A DNA stretch of 64,000 bases, taken from NCBI RefSeq assembly GCF_963676275.1, contig NZ_OY781091.1, forward strand, positions 594,775 to 658,774, read 5' to 3'. Numbering within the stretch: the first letter of the stretch is position 1; each line of letters starts with the position of its first letter. Source of the stretch: an uncultured Cohaesibacter sp. GTDB taxonomy: Bacteria; Pseudomonadota; Alphaproteobacteria; Rhizobiales; Cohaesibacteraceae. The translations under genes and the position numbers were made by a program. The notes beneath the pieces are model-generated. The model had not been told where the DNA came from, made no database searches, and saw only the letters and a list, made by a program, of their open reading frames with translations. Positions 8,898-17,341 of this stretch are shown piece by piece.

Positions 8898-10112
8898 ATG
8901 AAAAAGAAGAAAACGCCCATCCGTGCCGTGTTTGGCTCCAATGCAGGCAGCGCTGGCGCCCATAATCGCCGTGTGATCATCGATGCGATCCGCGTCAACA
9001 AGGCCTTGTCGCGGGCCGAGTTGGCCAGAGCGACCCGGCTGACCAAGCAGACCGTCTCCAATATCATCGACGAATTGGAGCAGGACGGACTGGTTACGGC
9101 CCAGAAGACTGTGAAGGAAGGGCGCGGAAAACCGGCGACACCCTACAGGCTGGCACCTGAGGGGGCCTTTGCCATCGGCTTGCAGATCGACCGCAATATT
9201 GCCCGACTGGTTGTCGTCAACCTGACCGGAGACATCATGATGCGATGCTCCGAGAAGCTCGATGCGGTCAATCCTGAAGAAGGCTTTGAAAGCATTGTCC
9301 GCCTGATCAGGAAGGCGCGGCGCGACCTTGAGGCAATCTGTCCGGGCGCAGGCGAGCGCACTGCCGGTCTTGGTGTTGCCATGCCCGGACCCTTTGGCAG
9401 GGCAGAGGCCCTGTCGCCAGAAGAGAGTGGCGATTCCTATTCCATGGCGATCTGGCAGCAATTCCCTCTCGTTGAGCGACTGAAGGACCGCACCGGGCTG
9501 GAGGTCAGTTTGCAGAATGACGCCGCCGCCGCCGCTATCGCCGAGAAGCTGATCGGCAACGCCCATGCCTTGCGCAATGTCGTCTGCCTCTATTTCGGCT
9601 ATGGTCTCGGGGCGGGCATTATCATCAATGGCGAGCTTTACACCGGAGCGGCAGACAATGCCGGTGAGATCGGGCTTATCAGGCCTCTGGGGAGCGCAAA
9701 TGAAGCGACCAGCCTTGAACATATCGCCTCGCTCGCCTCCCTTTGCCATGCGATGGGCTGGAACCCGGATGATGATGACCTGTTCGCGCTTATTACCGAA
9801 GCCTTGCAGCGGGAGACGCCGCAGATGATCGCCTGGCTCGATGGCGCTGCGGCTCATCTGCGCTGGGCGACACAAGCGGTCAATCTGCTGTTTGCACCCG
9901 AAGCGGTGATCCTCTGCGCCACCGCCCCCATGCCCTTGATTGCCCGTCTGGTTGCCATGATCAATGCTGAGCGGGGCAAGAAGGATAACCGCAGCGGCAA
10001 TCCGCCGCTGACCGTTGGCACTGCCGATCTCTGGACCGTTGCCATCGGGGCCGCTTCCGAGCCGATCAGCAACAGCTTCGCTCCGCGCCACTCTGCTCTT
10101 GTTAAAAGCTGA
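8898..10112 (+). CDS. ROK-family transcriptional regulator (NagC/XylR type)
   Basis: An N-terminal winged helix-turn-helix (RRVIIDAIRVNKALSRAELARATRLTKQTVSNIIDELEQDG) is fused to a ROK sugar-kinase-like domain (LQNDAAAAAIAEKL; YFGYGLGAGIIINGELYTG; NAGEIG). Members repress sugar operons and release DNA on binding the sugar or its phosphate. The gene diverges from the ABC operon at 8708 and probably represses it. ATG 8898 is used; an in-frame TTG at 8862 would add 12 residues, and neither has a convincing ribosome site. The usual ROK zinc-site cysteines (CxCGxxGC) are not visible, which is odd for the family and suggests a diverged ROK fold. Length is 404 residues from 8898. Confidence 0.9.
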   Translation: MKKKKTPIRAVFGSNAGSAGAHNRRVIIDAIRVNKALSRAELARATRLTKQTVSNIIDELEQDGLVTAQKTVKEGRGKPATPYRLAPEGAFAIGLQIDRNIARLVVVNLTGDIMMRCSEKLDAVNPEEGFESIVRLIRKARRDLEAICPGAGERTAGLGVAMPGPFGRAEALSPEESGDSYSMAIWQQFPLVERLKDRTGLEVSLQNDAAAAAIAEKLIGNAHALRNVVCLYFGYGLGAGIIINGELYTGAADNAGEIGLIRPLGSANEATSLEHIASLASLCHAMGWNPDDDDLFALITEALQRETPQMIAWLDGAAAHLRWATQAVNLLFAPEAVILCATAPMPLIARLVAMINAERGKKDNRSGNPPLTVGTADLWTVAIGAASEPISNSFAPRHSALVKS

Positions 10113-10492
10113 CAGCACATCCTGATCGTGAAGAGAGGGGAGCCGTGCCAGCCTGTTTGGCTGACGCTGCGATGATCTGCGTCTTGCGCTCTGATGCGCC
10201 GGTTTATCTATGAAATTTCAGACAATCAAAAATTGTTCATTCTGAATATTCGCTACCAGTGCCAGTGGTGAATTGATTGTCGAACTGCGACACATCTTAT
10301 GGTTTATGATGGGTATTCCAAACCCGAATTTCAAGGGTAACTCATTGAATTATGTATCGTTTCGGCATCACTTTTTTTTGAACAGATATGTAGCAAATGG
10401 ACAGTTGAAGGGGAGGGGAGCAGTTTCTATTTATGCTGTGTCGCAGCGAGAAAATGTGTCGCATCGATAAAAAAATTAAGAGGAATAAATCG
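10113..10492. other. 380-bp gene-free region upstream of the small secreted protein
   Basis: No credible gene. The second half is clearly more A+T-rich than its surroundings. An imperfect dyad runs from TTCAGA (10217) to TCTGAA (10246), with an inner CAAT/ATTG pair. The promoter of the gene at 10493 should lie here; I cannot point to a convincing -35/-10 pair. Confidence 0.5.
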
Positions 10493-10795
10493 ATGAAAAA
10501 ATCAGCAACCGTTCTTTCCGCACTCGCTATTGCCACCGTTGCATTGAGCGCACCCGCATTCGCAGCAGGCCAGGTAGACAGTCATAACCTGACTGGCACG
10601 CAGGTAAAACAGATGGTTCAGGACCAGGGTAGTGTACTCATCTCAACTGGTCCGGATCAGTTCGACCGTTATGTTGCAAACGATTCCTATTGTTTCCTTG
10701 GTGATGCCGCCAAGGCTGCATTCATCCCGACAGCTGATTCCAGTGCTTCGCTGATCGGTTACACCTGTGTTCCTGCACAGAACAACAACAGCTAA
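10493..10795 (+). CDS. Small secreted protein of unknown function
   Basis: A 100-residue protein that I do not recognise. It has a textbook signal peptide (MKKSATVLSALAIATVALSA, cleavage near AFAAG), leaving about 76 mature residues with only two cysteines (in YCFLGD and YTCVP), which could form one disulfide. The mature part is polar and ends in an asparagine-rich tail. ATG 10493 is preceded by AAGAGGAATAAATCG, a good ribosome site; the frame continues upstream but with no better start. It stands alone between the ROK gene and the kduI operon, preceded by a long A+T-rich leader, so it is probably its own transcription unit. Confidence 0.8.
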   Translation: MKKSATVLSALAIATVALSAPAFAAGQVDSHNLTGTQVKQMVQDQGSVLISTGPDQFDRYVANDSYCFLGDAAKAAFIPTADSSASLIGYTCVPAQNNNS

Positions 10796-10798
10796 GAC

Positions 10799-10830
10799 TG
10801 ACTGAAGGGCTACATTTTTGCTTCAGGTCA
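10799..10830 (+). terminator. Weak hairpin after the small secreted protein gene
   Basis: CTGAAG and CTTCAG pair around a 13-base loop that contains a run of five T bases, just downstream of the stop at 10795. It is a weak terminator candidate, because the T run is inside the loop rather than after the stem. Confidence 0.3.
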
Positions 10831-10967
10831 TTCTAGTGCCTTAGTATTCTGCCACGTCGATGTATGCCCGTATGCATCTGGCGTGGCAGTTTTGTTTCGG
10901 GCGGTTCCCGACCAATAACCTGTCCAGACCGATGGTCTGTCAGGTGCTGGCAACGGCTCAGGCAACA

Positions 10968-11002
10968 AAAAGGGCTGTTTTCGGCAAGAAAACAGCCCTT
11001 TT
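10968..11002 (-). terminator. Strong intrinsic terminator after kduI
   Basis: AAAAGGGCTGTTTTC (10968-10982), loop GGCAA, GAAAACAGCCCTTTT (10988-11002): a perfect 15-bp stem whose outer A/T pairs give a T tail in both directions. It sits 21 bases beyond the kduI stop and would end the minus-strand uronate operon, and could also stop transcription coming from 10493. Confidence 0.9.
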
Positions 11003-11022
11003 GCAAATCTTGGATTGACCGG

Positions 11023-11865
11023 TCAGCGCAGTTCGTTGATCGGAATGACGTCCATGTCGTTGAAGGTCTGGTTCTCGCCACCCATCGCCCAGATGAAGGT
11101 ATAGGCTGAGGTGCCGCAACCGGCATGGATGCTCCAGGAAGGGCTGATGACCGCATCGCCATCATGCATCATGATATGGCGGGTCTGATCGCCTTCACCC
11201 ATCATATGAAACACCGCCTGATCTTCGGGCAGGTTGAAATAGGTGTAGATTTCCATGCGGCGCTCATGAGTGTGAGCGGGCATGGTGTTCCAGACATTGC
11301 CCGGCTCAAGCTGCGTCAGGCCCATGGACAGCTGGCAGGTTTCCAGCACGTCCGGATGGATAAACTGGTTGATGACGCGTTTGTTGCAGTTTGCCTGATC
11401 GCCCAGAGGCACCTTCTTGGCATCGGCCATTTTCAGGAAGGTGGTCTTGCAGCTCTTGTGCGCCGGAGCGCTGACCATATAGAATTTGGCAGGCTTGCTG
11501 GCGTCAGCGCTCTGGAAGGTCACTTCCTTCGTGCCGCGCGTGATATAGAGGCAATCCTGAAAGCCCAGCTCATAGCTCTCGCCATCGGCGATGATCGTGC
11601 CGGTCTCTCCCAGATTGAAGATGCCGATTTCGCGACGCTCCAGAATATAGTCGGTACCGAAGGTCTTCATGCATTCGATGCCCTTGTCCAGCGGAACGGT
11701 TTCGCTGACAGGCATGCAGCCGAAGGTCACCATGCGATCCACATGGCTGTAAACCGCCTGAATGGTATCGGCAACATAAAGATTGGTGATCTTGAATTCC
11801 TCGGCGACCTCTTCGGTGGTCATCCGTTTGAAATGTTTCTGATTGACGGAATAACGGATATCCAT
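11023..11865 (-). CDS. kduI: 5-dehydro-4-deoxy-D-glucuronate isomerase (KduI)
   Basis: KduI converts 5-keto-4-deoxyuronate, released from unsaturated oligogalacturonides, to 3-deoxy-D-glycero-2,5-hexodiulosonate in the cytoplasm. The 280-residue protein matches the family's length and keeps the cupin metal ligands H198, H200, E205 (AHTHERRME) and H247 (SIHAGCG), each shifted by two from the E. coli numbering I recall. ATG 11865 (MDIRYSVNQKHF) is preceded by AAAGGAGATGCCGC; a longer frame upstream is not family-like. It is the last gene of the TRAP/uronate operon, and its product is the substrate of the KduD-like enzyme at 13474. Confidence 0.97.
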   Translation of the reverse strand: MDIRYSVNQKHFKRMTTEEVAEEFKITNLYVADTIQAVYSHVDRMVTFGCMPVSETVPLDKGIECMKTFGTDYILERREIGIFNLGETGTIIADGESYELGFQDCLYITRGTKEVTFQSADASKPAKFYMVSAPAHKSCKTTFLKMADAKKVPLGDQANCNKRVINQFIHPDVLETCQLSMGLTQLEPGNVWNTMPAHTHERRMEIYTYFNLPEDQAVFHMMGEGDQTRHIMMHDGDAVISPSWSIHAGCGTSAYTFIWAMGGENQTFNDMDVIPINELR

Positions 11866-11917
11866 GCGGCATCTCCTTTGGGGGTTTCTACTGTCTGAGA
11901 GGACATTTCTGCCGGGG

Positions 11918-12388
11918 TCAGGAGGAGGCAATCTCGATCTTGACGACGACTTTTCTTACATGGGATGGCTTTGCGGAACGGCATCCCGGGCGATGTATAT
12001 CCCACGGGTAGAAGACTGCATAGCTTCCCTGAGACAGAAACAGCATGCTTTCTTGCGCCGGTTTGTCAAAGAAGCAGACATCCTTGTCCTCAAGGAGATC
12101 TTCAACCATCTCTGCCCCCTTGCTGAGGGGAGCAATGCCGATCAGCTCTTCGCCCTTGACCACATATTGAATGTCAATATAGCGTTTGTGGGCTTCGGGT
12201 TTTACGTCTTCGGCGGGTTTGGGATCATAATCCTGCACCATGGCAAAAAGGCGATCCCCATCAATATCTGTGCGCCCTGTCGGCAGCGCCATCAGATCGG
12301 TCTTTTCGAGGAAGTGAAGTCCTTCAAGGATATTTTCCGGCAGTGTATTTGATGCTTCGGACAGATTTTCAAGGCAACCATAAATCAT
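11918..12388 (-). CDS. YhcH/YjgK/YiaL family protein
   Basis: A 156-residue single-domain cupin-like protein of the YhcH/YjgK/YiaL family (DUF386), recognised by AHKRYIDIQYVVKGEELIG, AVFYPWDIHRPG and the overall layout. Characterised relatives occur in sialic-acid, xylulose and uronate operons and are suspected sugar anomerases or isomerases. Here it lies 52 bases before kduI in the same operon, which suggests a role in handling the unsaturated uronate or its cyclic form. No catalytic role is proven. Confidence 0.88.
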   Translation of the reverse strand: MIYGCLENLSEASNTLPENILEGLHFLEKTDLMALPTGRTDIDGDRLFAMVQDYDPKPAEDVKPEAHKRYIDIQYVVKGEELIGIAPLSKGAEMVEDLLEDKDVCFFDKPAQESMLFLSQGSYAVFYPWDIHRPGCRSAKPSHVRKVVVKIEIASS

Positions 12389-12409
12389 GACAAGCTTCCT
12401 TTTCGTTTG

Positions 12410-12436
12410 ACGGCCCGACCAATCAGGCCGGGCCGT
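12410..12436 (-). other. GC-rich hairpin between 2-hydroxyacid dehydrogenase and YhcH genes
   Basis: ACGGCCCG (12410-12417) pairs perfectly with CGGGCCGT (12429-12436) across an 11-base loop. No T run follows on either strand, so it is more likely an mRNA-stability or attenuation element than a full terminator. Confidence 0.45.
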
Positions 12437-12486
12437 GCAGGGTGAATCGATCTCCGTCCGGTCAGAGGGAGGAGTGATCGCTCTTC

Positions 12487-13440
12487 TCAGAGCTGATTGA
12501 CCGGATAATGGACAGGTTCACCCTTGGCAAACCGCGCAGCTTCCTCCGCGACCTTGCGTTTGAGCTCGGCCGATGATTCTTCGGAATAGTAAGCCATGTG
12601 CGGAGTAATGAAGACATTGTCCATATCGAGCAATGGCGACTGCTTGTCGATTGGCTCGGTGGAAATGCAGTCAAGGGCAGCACCGCCAAGGGCGCCGGAT
12701 TTGAGCTGCTCGGCCAGAGCCGCCTCATCAATGATGCCGCCACGAGCGGTATTGATGATGATGGCTCCTGCCTTCATGCTCTTTAGTCTGTCTGCATCAA
12801 TCAGGTTGCGGGTTTCCTCATTGAGCGGACAATGCACGGAAACAACGTCGCTGCTGTTCAGAAGCACTTCCAGACTGACCTGCTTGACACCCGGAATTCT
12901 GTTCTCGAGATCTTTACGGTTGAGGTCACAGACCAGCACTTCCTTGCAAAGCGGCAACACCTTTTTGGCAAACAGCCCGCCGATGCGGCCAACGCCCAAA
13001 ACGCCGATCGTCATCTCGGAAATGCGACGGATGGGAGCCATCTTGCGGAAATCCCAGTCCCTGTTGCGGGTGTGGCTTACCGTTGCCGGGATCTTCCTGA
13101 TAAGGGCCATCATCAGCGCGAGGGCATGGTCGGACACTTCATGCATGCCATAATCCGGCACGTTGCAGACCTGAACGCCGTGGCGGGTTGCCGCTTCCAG
13201 ATCGACATTGTCGACGCCGACGCCATAGCGGACAATCTGCTTGACTTCGGGCAGGGCGGTGAAAACGCGATCATCGAACTTGCCATACTGGTTGAGAATG
13301 ATGTTGCCACCCTTGCATTGGGCGATCACTTCATCCTCTGTGCGCGCGGCCATATGGGTGAAATCCAGACCGGCCTTGGCGAGCACGTCTTTTTCGATCT
13401 GCATCGACTCGTGGTCGCAATCAGAAACGATGACTTTCAT
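12487..13440 (-). CDS. D-isomer-specific 2-hydroxyacid dehydrogenase
   Basis: A 317-residue NAD(P)-dependent 2-hydroxyacid dehydrogenase, close in wording to the CtBP-like C-terminal-binding-protein group. The Rossmann motif is GVLGVGRIGGLFAKKV, the catalytic arginine is in NTARGGIIDE, the glutamate in ISTEPID and the histidine in ITPHMAYYSEES. Such enzymes interconvert 2-keto acids and D-2-hydroxy acids. In this operon it may act on a keto-sugar acid or a pyruvate-like product; the substrate is not evident. ATG 13440 is chosen over an in-frame codon 7 residues upstream. Confidence 0.9.
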   Translation of the reverse strand: MKVIVSDCDHESMQIEKDVLAKAGLDFTHMAARTEDEVIAQCKGGNIILNQYGKFDDRVFTALPEVKQIVRYGVGVDNVDLEAATRHGVQVCNVPDYGMHEVSDHALALMMALIRKIPATVSHTRNRDWDFRKMAPIRRISEMTIGVLGVGRIGGLFAKKVLPLCKEVLVCDLNRKDLENRIPGVKQVSLEVLLNSSDVVSVHCPLNEETRNLIDADRLKSMKAGAIIINTARGGIIDEAALAEQLKSGALGGAALDCISTEPIDKQSPLLDMDNVFITPHMAYYSEESSAELKRKVAEEAARFAKGEPVHYPVNQL

Positions 13441-13473
13441 GAGATTATCTTTCACTTTCAATTTAGGACGCCA

Positions 13474-14232
13474 CTATCGGCCCAGATATCCGCCGTCGAC
13501 CGGAATGATGGTGCCATTGACATAGTCCGAAGCGCCCGATGCGAGAAACAGCAGCGGCCCCTTCATGTCTTCCGGCGTACCCCAGCGATGGGTCGGGATG
13601 CGGGCAGAGATTTCCGCATTGCGTCCCTCGTCGGCCAGCAGCGCGGTGTTCATGTCGGTTGCCATATAGCCCGGAGCCAATGCATTGATGCAGAGGCCCT
13701 GACCGGCCCATTCATTGGCCAGTGCCTTGGTCAACTGGGCGATGCCGCCCTTGCTGGCTGCATAGGCCGGAACGGTGAAGCCGCCAAAGAAGCTCAGCAG
13801 CGAGGCGATATTGACGATCTTGCCGCGGCCCTTGGGCAACATCACGCGCGCGGCGCGCTGGCACAGATCGAACACGGCGGTCAGGTTGACCTCCAGAACC
13901 GCATTCCAGTCATCAAGCGGGAATTCCTCGCTCTTGTGACGCTTCTGCACGCCTGCTGCGGTAACCAGAATATCAAGGTCGCCCCCCAGCAGATCGAGAG
14001 CCTTGGCAAAGCCTTCTTCGCGCGCCTTGGCGCTTGCCAGATCGACGATCACGCCATGGCAGGCAAAACCGCGATCACAGAATTCCTTGGCAACGTCATT
14101 GACGCTGGCGCCAGAGCCGAAAATGACAACCTCAACGCCAGCTTCGAGCAACACTTCCGCCATGCCCTTGCCAAGGCCGCGGGTGCCGCCGGTTACAATG
14201 GCCTTCTGGCCTTTTACATCATATGGATTCAT
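13474..14232 (-). CDS. kduD: KduD-like short-chain dehydrogenase
   Basis: A 252-residue SDR with TGGTRGLG at residues 14-21, NAD-site wording, and the catalytic serine 144, tyrosine 157 and lysine 161 (PAYAASKGG). It resembles 2-dehydro-3-deoxy-D-gluconate 5-dehydrogenase (KduD), which reduces the KduI product to 2-keto-3-deoxygluconate. With kduI in the same operon this assignment is plausible, although SDRs of the gluconate 5-dehydrogenase group look alike. ATG 14232 is used. Confidence 0.8.
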   Translation of the reverse strand: MNPYDVKGQKAIVTGGTRGLGKGMAEVLLEAGVEVVIFGSGASVNDVAKEFCDRGFACHGVIVDLASAKAREEGFAKALDLLGGDLDILVTAAGVQKRHKSEEFPLDDWNAVLEVNLTAVFDLCQRAARVMLPKGRGKIVNIASLLSFFGGFTVPAYAASKGGIAQLTKALANEWAGQGLCINALAPGYMATDMNTALLADEGRNAEISARIPTHRWGTPEDMKGPLLFLASGASDYVNGTIIPVDGGYLGR

Positions 14233-14254
14233 CGTTTCGATCTCTCTTGAATTC

Positions 14255-15277
14255 TTATGCCTGACAATCCACCAGAACCTTGACCGTGTTGACGGCCGGA
14301 TCTGCGATCATGTCAAAAATGCCTTCCGACTGGGTCAGCGGCACGATCTGGGTCACCACTTTTTCAAGATCTTCAGCAATGGTCTGCGCATAGGCGACGG
14401 AAATTTCGAACTCGTTCTTGGTATAGACGCGGGAGCCGATCAGGATCTGTTCCTTGAAATTCATGTCGCGCAAATCGACCGGACGCTGTTCCTTGTGAAT
14501 GCCGGTCATGCAGATGGTGCCGCCGATGCGGGCCAGCTTGGTCATTTCGACAGCCGAGCTTGGAGCGCCGGAGCATTCAAAGACGATGTCGACGCCCTCG
14601 CCATTGGTGCTGTCATTGATATAATCCACCAGGTTGGTGTCCTTGACATTGACCGTTTCCAGACCGAGTTCCTTGCAGACATCGAGGCGAGCCTGATCGA
14701 CATCGGAGATGACGATGCGGGAGGCGCCCGAATGCTTGAGCACGATCGCGGTCAACACGCCGATCGGACCGGCACCGGTAACAACGGTTGAATCCAGAAG
14801 ATTGAATTTGGCCTGATGCAGCGAGCGGACGACAACCGCAAGAGGCTCTACAAGAGCGGCGATCTTGTCGCTCATGCTGTCGGGTACCTTGAACAATACA
14901 TCTTCATCGATCCAGGCATGGTCGGCGATGCCGCCATCCATATCAATGCCGATCAGCTTGAGGGTCTTGCAGACATGAGGATGGCCGGTGCGGCAGGCAA
15001 GGCATCCGCCGCATGAAATGAGCGGATAGGCAACAACCCTGTCGCCGGGGGCAAGACGCCCTGATCCACCCTGAATTTCTTCGATGGTTCCCACAAATTC
15101 ATGTCCAAGCACCAGCGGTGCGGTTGCACGCGGATGCTTGCCGGCAAAAATGCCGATATCGGAGCCGCAGATGCCGCAATAATGCATCTTGACCTTGGCG
15201 GCGCCGGGGCGTCCCTTTGGCTCTGGAACATCTTGAACTTCAACCTTGTGCGGGGCTGTGTAGACTAGCGCTTTCAT
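14255..15277 (-). CDS. Zinc-dependent medium-chain alcohol dehydrogenase
   Basis: A 340-residue MDR enzyme. Catalytic zinc ligands are C34 (or C37, in YCGICGSD) and the H59-E60 pair; four structural-zinc cysteines lie at 89, 92, 95 and 103. The Rossmann loop is VTGAGPIGVLTAIVLKH. The group includes sorbitol, L-threonine and galactitol dehydrogenases and oxidises a secondary hydroxyl of a polyol or sugar acid. In this operon a sugar-acid substrate such as a mannonate/altronate relative is likely, but I cannot name it. The ATG at 15277 follows a ribosome site (AAGGAGAAAAA). Confidence 0.92.
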   Translation of the reverse strand: MKALVYTAPHKVEVQDVPEPKGRPGAAKVKMHYCGICGSDIGIFAGKHPRATAPLVLGHEFVGTIEEIQGGSGRLAPGDRVVAYPLISCGGCLACRTGHPHVCKTLKLIGIDMDGGIADHAWIDEDVLFKVPDSMSDKIAALVEPLAVVVRSLHQAKFNLLDSTVVTGAGPIGVLTAIVLKHSGASRIVISDVDQARLDVCKELGLETVNVKDTNLVDYINDSTNGEGVDIVFECSGAPSSAVEMTKLARIGGTICMTGIHKEQRPVDLRDMNFKEQILIGSRVYTKNEFEISVAYAQTIAEDLEKVVTQIVPLTQSEGIFDMIADPAVNTVKVLVDCQA

Positions 15278-15381
15278 TTTTTTCTCCTTGATGAGGCGGC
15301 ATTCTTCGGGCCATCTGCACCTGTCGAATGCGCCTGCTTGACCGTTGTGCTTGCGCGCGTGGTAAAGCCAAAGTTCTGTTT

Positions 15382-15405
15382 CTGCCGGGCTGCAATGTCC
15401 GGCAG
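15382..15405 (-). other. Hairpin between TRAP large permease and dehydrogenase genes
   Basis: CTGCCGG (15382-15388) and CCGGCAG (15399-15405) form a perfect 7-bp stem with a 10-base loop in the 168-bp gap between the dctM-like gene and the alcohol dehydrogenase gene. It is a candidate attenuator or processing site. Confidence 0.4.
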
Positions 15406-15445
15406 TCTTGTTTGAAAATGCCCCCGATGATGGCTTGGTACGGGA

Positions 15446-16753
15446 CTAGTTCATCAGGCCTGCAAGCCTTGGCAGCGCGAGCGAGAGGTCGGGCACGAAT
15501 GTCACCACCATCAACAGGGCTGTCAGGATCAGGAAGTAGGGGAGCAGAGGTTTGACAACCTGCTCGATCTTCAAATTCGCTATTCGGCATCCCACAAACA
15601 GGATCGGACCCACCGGTGGCGTTATGGTGCCGATGCAGAGGTTGAAGACCATCAGCACGCCGAAATGCACCACGTCAAATCCCAGAGACAGGGCAATCGG
15701 CAGGAAGATCGGCGCGAAAATCAGGATCGCCGGGGTCGGATCCATCACGCAACCCAGCAGCAGCATGACAAAGTTCATGATGATCATGATCAGGATCGGG
15801 CTGTCGGTGACGCTGAGCAGCGAGCTTGCGATGATGTTCGGGATCTTGGCAAAGGCCATGATCCAGCCCATGATGGCGGAAACACCGATCATGAAGATGA
15901 TCATCGCGGTGGTCTTGACGGTCGCCAGCAGGAAGCCCGGAATCATGTCCACCGTGATGGTGCGATAGATGAAGGACAGGATCGTGACATAGACAACGGC
16001 AATGCAGCTGGCTTCCGTTGGCGTGAAGATGCCCGAGATGATGCCGCCAACCACTACGACAATCAGCAGCAGCGATGGCACCGCCTCAATGGTGATGTTC
16101 AGATTCTGCTTGAAGCTGCCGAGCTTTTCCGACTTGTAACCAGCCTTGCGGGCAAAGAACATGGCCGGAACCATGCAGCCCAGACCCCACAGGATACCGG
16201 GGCCGTAACCGGCAACGAACAGGGCCGCGACCGATGCGCCGCCACTGGCCAGCGAATAGATGATAAAGGTGTTGCTGGGCGGGATCAGCATGCCCGCCGG
16301 AGCCGAGGCGATGTTGGCGGCGGCGGCAATGTTGGGATCATAGCCGTCATTCTTCTGCTGCGGGCCAATGGCCCCGCCAATGGCTGCCGCTGCGGCAACA
16401 CCGGAACCACTGATCGCACCAAACAGCATGTTTGCCACGATATTGGTCTGGATGAGGGCGCCCGGTATGAACCATATCACCGCCTTGGCGAAATTGATCA
16501 GCCTTTGCGCTATGCCGCCGTTGGTCATGATGATACCGGCAAGAACAAAGAAGGGGATCGCTAGCAGGGAGAAAGAGTTGATGCCGGCAAAAATCCGCTG
16601 TGCTGCGGTGATTGCCATGCGGTCGAAACCGAAGATGGTGGTCATGGCTGCGACGGAGCCAATGCCCATGGCGATACTGATCGGCACACCAATTGCTAAC
16701 AGAATTGGTATGGAGATGAGCATGATAAGGCCGATATCTGCTGCGTTTGCCAC
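15446..16753 (-). CDS. TRAP transporter large permease (DctM type)
   Basis: A 435-residue integral membrane protein with about twelve hydrophobic segments and the DctM-family wording (ILLAIGVPISIAMGIGSVAA, PPSNTFIIYSLASGGASVAA, NLCIGTITPPVGPILFVGC). It is the ion-coupled translocation subunit of a tripartite ATP-independent transporter for an acidic sugar. It starts at ATG 16753, four bases after the small-permease stop codon. Confidence 0.96.
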   Translation of the reverse strand: MANAADIGLIMLISIPILLAIGVPISIAMGIGSVAAMTTIFGFDRMAITAAQRIFAGINSFSLLAIPFFVLAGIIMTNGGIAQRLINFAKAVIWFIPGALIQTNIVANMLFGAISGSGVAAAAAIGGAIGPQQKNDGYDPNIAAAANIASAPAGMLIPPSNTFIIYSLASGGASVAALFVAGYGPGILWGLGCMVPAMFFARKAGYKSEKLGSFKQNLNITIEAVPSLLLIVVVVGGIISGIFTPTEASCIAVVYVTILSFIYRTITVDMIPGFLLATVKTTAMIIFMIGVSAIMGWIMAFAKIPNIIASSLLSVTDSPILIMIIMNFVMLLLGCVMDPTPAILIFAPIFLPIALSLGFDVVHFGVLMVFNLCIGTITPPVGPILFVGCRIANLKIEQVVKPLLPYFLILTALLMVVTFVPDLSLALPRLAGLMN

Positions 16754-16757
16754 TGGA

Positions 16758-17267
16758 TCAGCCCTCCATCTTGCTGGTTTGGCCCTGACCCGTGCCGGTC
16801 AGGGATTTGAAATCGATCCAAATATTATAGAAGCAGTAGAACACCGAGAATGCCCCGCTCAGCGGCAATGCCAGATAGATCTGCCCCGTCTTGATGAACG
16901 GGATCGCTGCGTTTGTCTGGCGCATGGTCCGGTCAACGGCATCGATACCGCCAATAAGCAGGATGCTCGTGACAAAACCGAGTATCAAAAGGCTGATGAT
17001 GATCTGAAAGATTGTCTGGTTCCTGGCCGACATCATGTCGAGGCCGAGCTCAATGGCCATATGGCCCTTCTCGCCGAACAGCAGGGCTGCGCCCAACAGA
17101 ACGGCCCATACAAACATGATCTTGGCGAGCTCTTCAGACACAGCGCCCGAGGCGTTGAAGAAGAAACGTCCTATAACCTGCCAGGTTACGGCGATCACCA
17201 GAAGTCCACACAGGACAATACAGGTTGTCGCCAAAATTCGATCTGCCCAGCGCTTGATCGCGTGCAT
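16758..17267 (-). CDS. TRAP transporter small permease (DctQ type)
   Basis: A 169-residue protein with four predicted membrane segments and typical DctQ sequence (TWQVIGRFFFNASGAVSEELAK; MFVWAVLLGAALLFGEKGHM). It bridges the periplasmic receptor and the large permease. ATG 17267 (MHAIKRWADRIL) follows a GGGAGGTAGTTTCG ribosome site; the open frame extends 15 codons upstream without one. Confidence 0.94.
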   Translation of the reverse strand: MHAIKRWADRILATTCIVLCGLLVIAVTWQVIGRFFFNASGAVSEELAKIMFVWAVLLGAALLFGEKGHMAIELGLDMMSARNQTIFQIIISLLILGFVTSILLIGGIDAVDRTMRQTNAAIPFIKTGQIYLALPLSGAFSVFYCFYNIWIDFKSLTGTGQGQTSKMEG

Positions 17268-17293
17268 CGAAACTACCTCCCTCGCGCCAGAAT

Positions 17294-17322
17294 GAGGCCC
17301 GGATGCAAGCACCCGGCGCCTC
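17294..17322 (-). other. Hairpin after the TRAP receptor gene
   Basis: GAGGCCCGG (17294-17302) pairs with CCGGCGCCTC (17313-17322) with one bulged base and a 10-base loop, between the solute-receptor gene and the small permease. It resembles the hairpins after the other binding-protein genes in the window. Confidence 0.5.
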
Positions 17323-17341
17323 TTGGCTTTGGTTTTGCGGA

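Noticed and set aside
8871-10118. 415-codon minus-strand frame opposite the ROK regulator
   Set aside because: Shadow of the ROK gene; no recognisable motif. Similar long shadows occur opposite lsrF/lsrA, lsrB, the PhlG-like gene and the rhamnose ATPase.
12832-14250. 472-codon plus-strand open frame opposite the 2-hydroxyacid dehydrogenase and KduD-like genes
   Set aside because: Histidine- and aspartate-rich composition typical of the antisense of GC-rich genes, with no domain or ribosome site; the opposite strand carries two clear enzymes.
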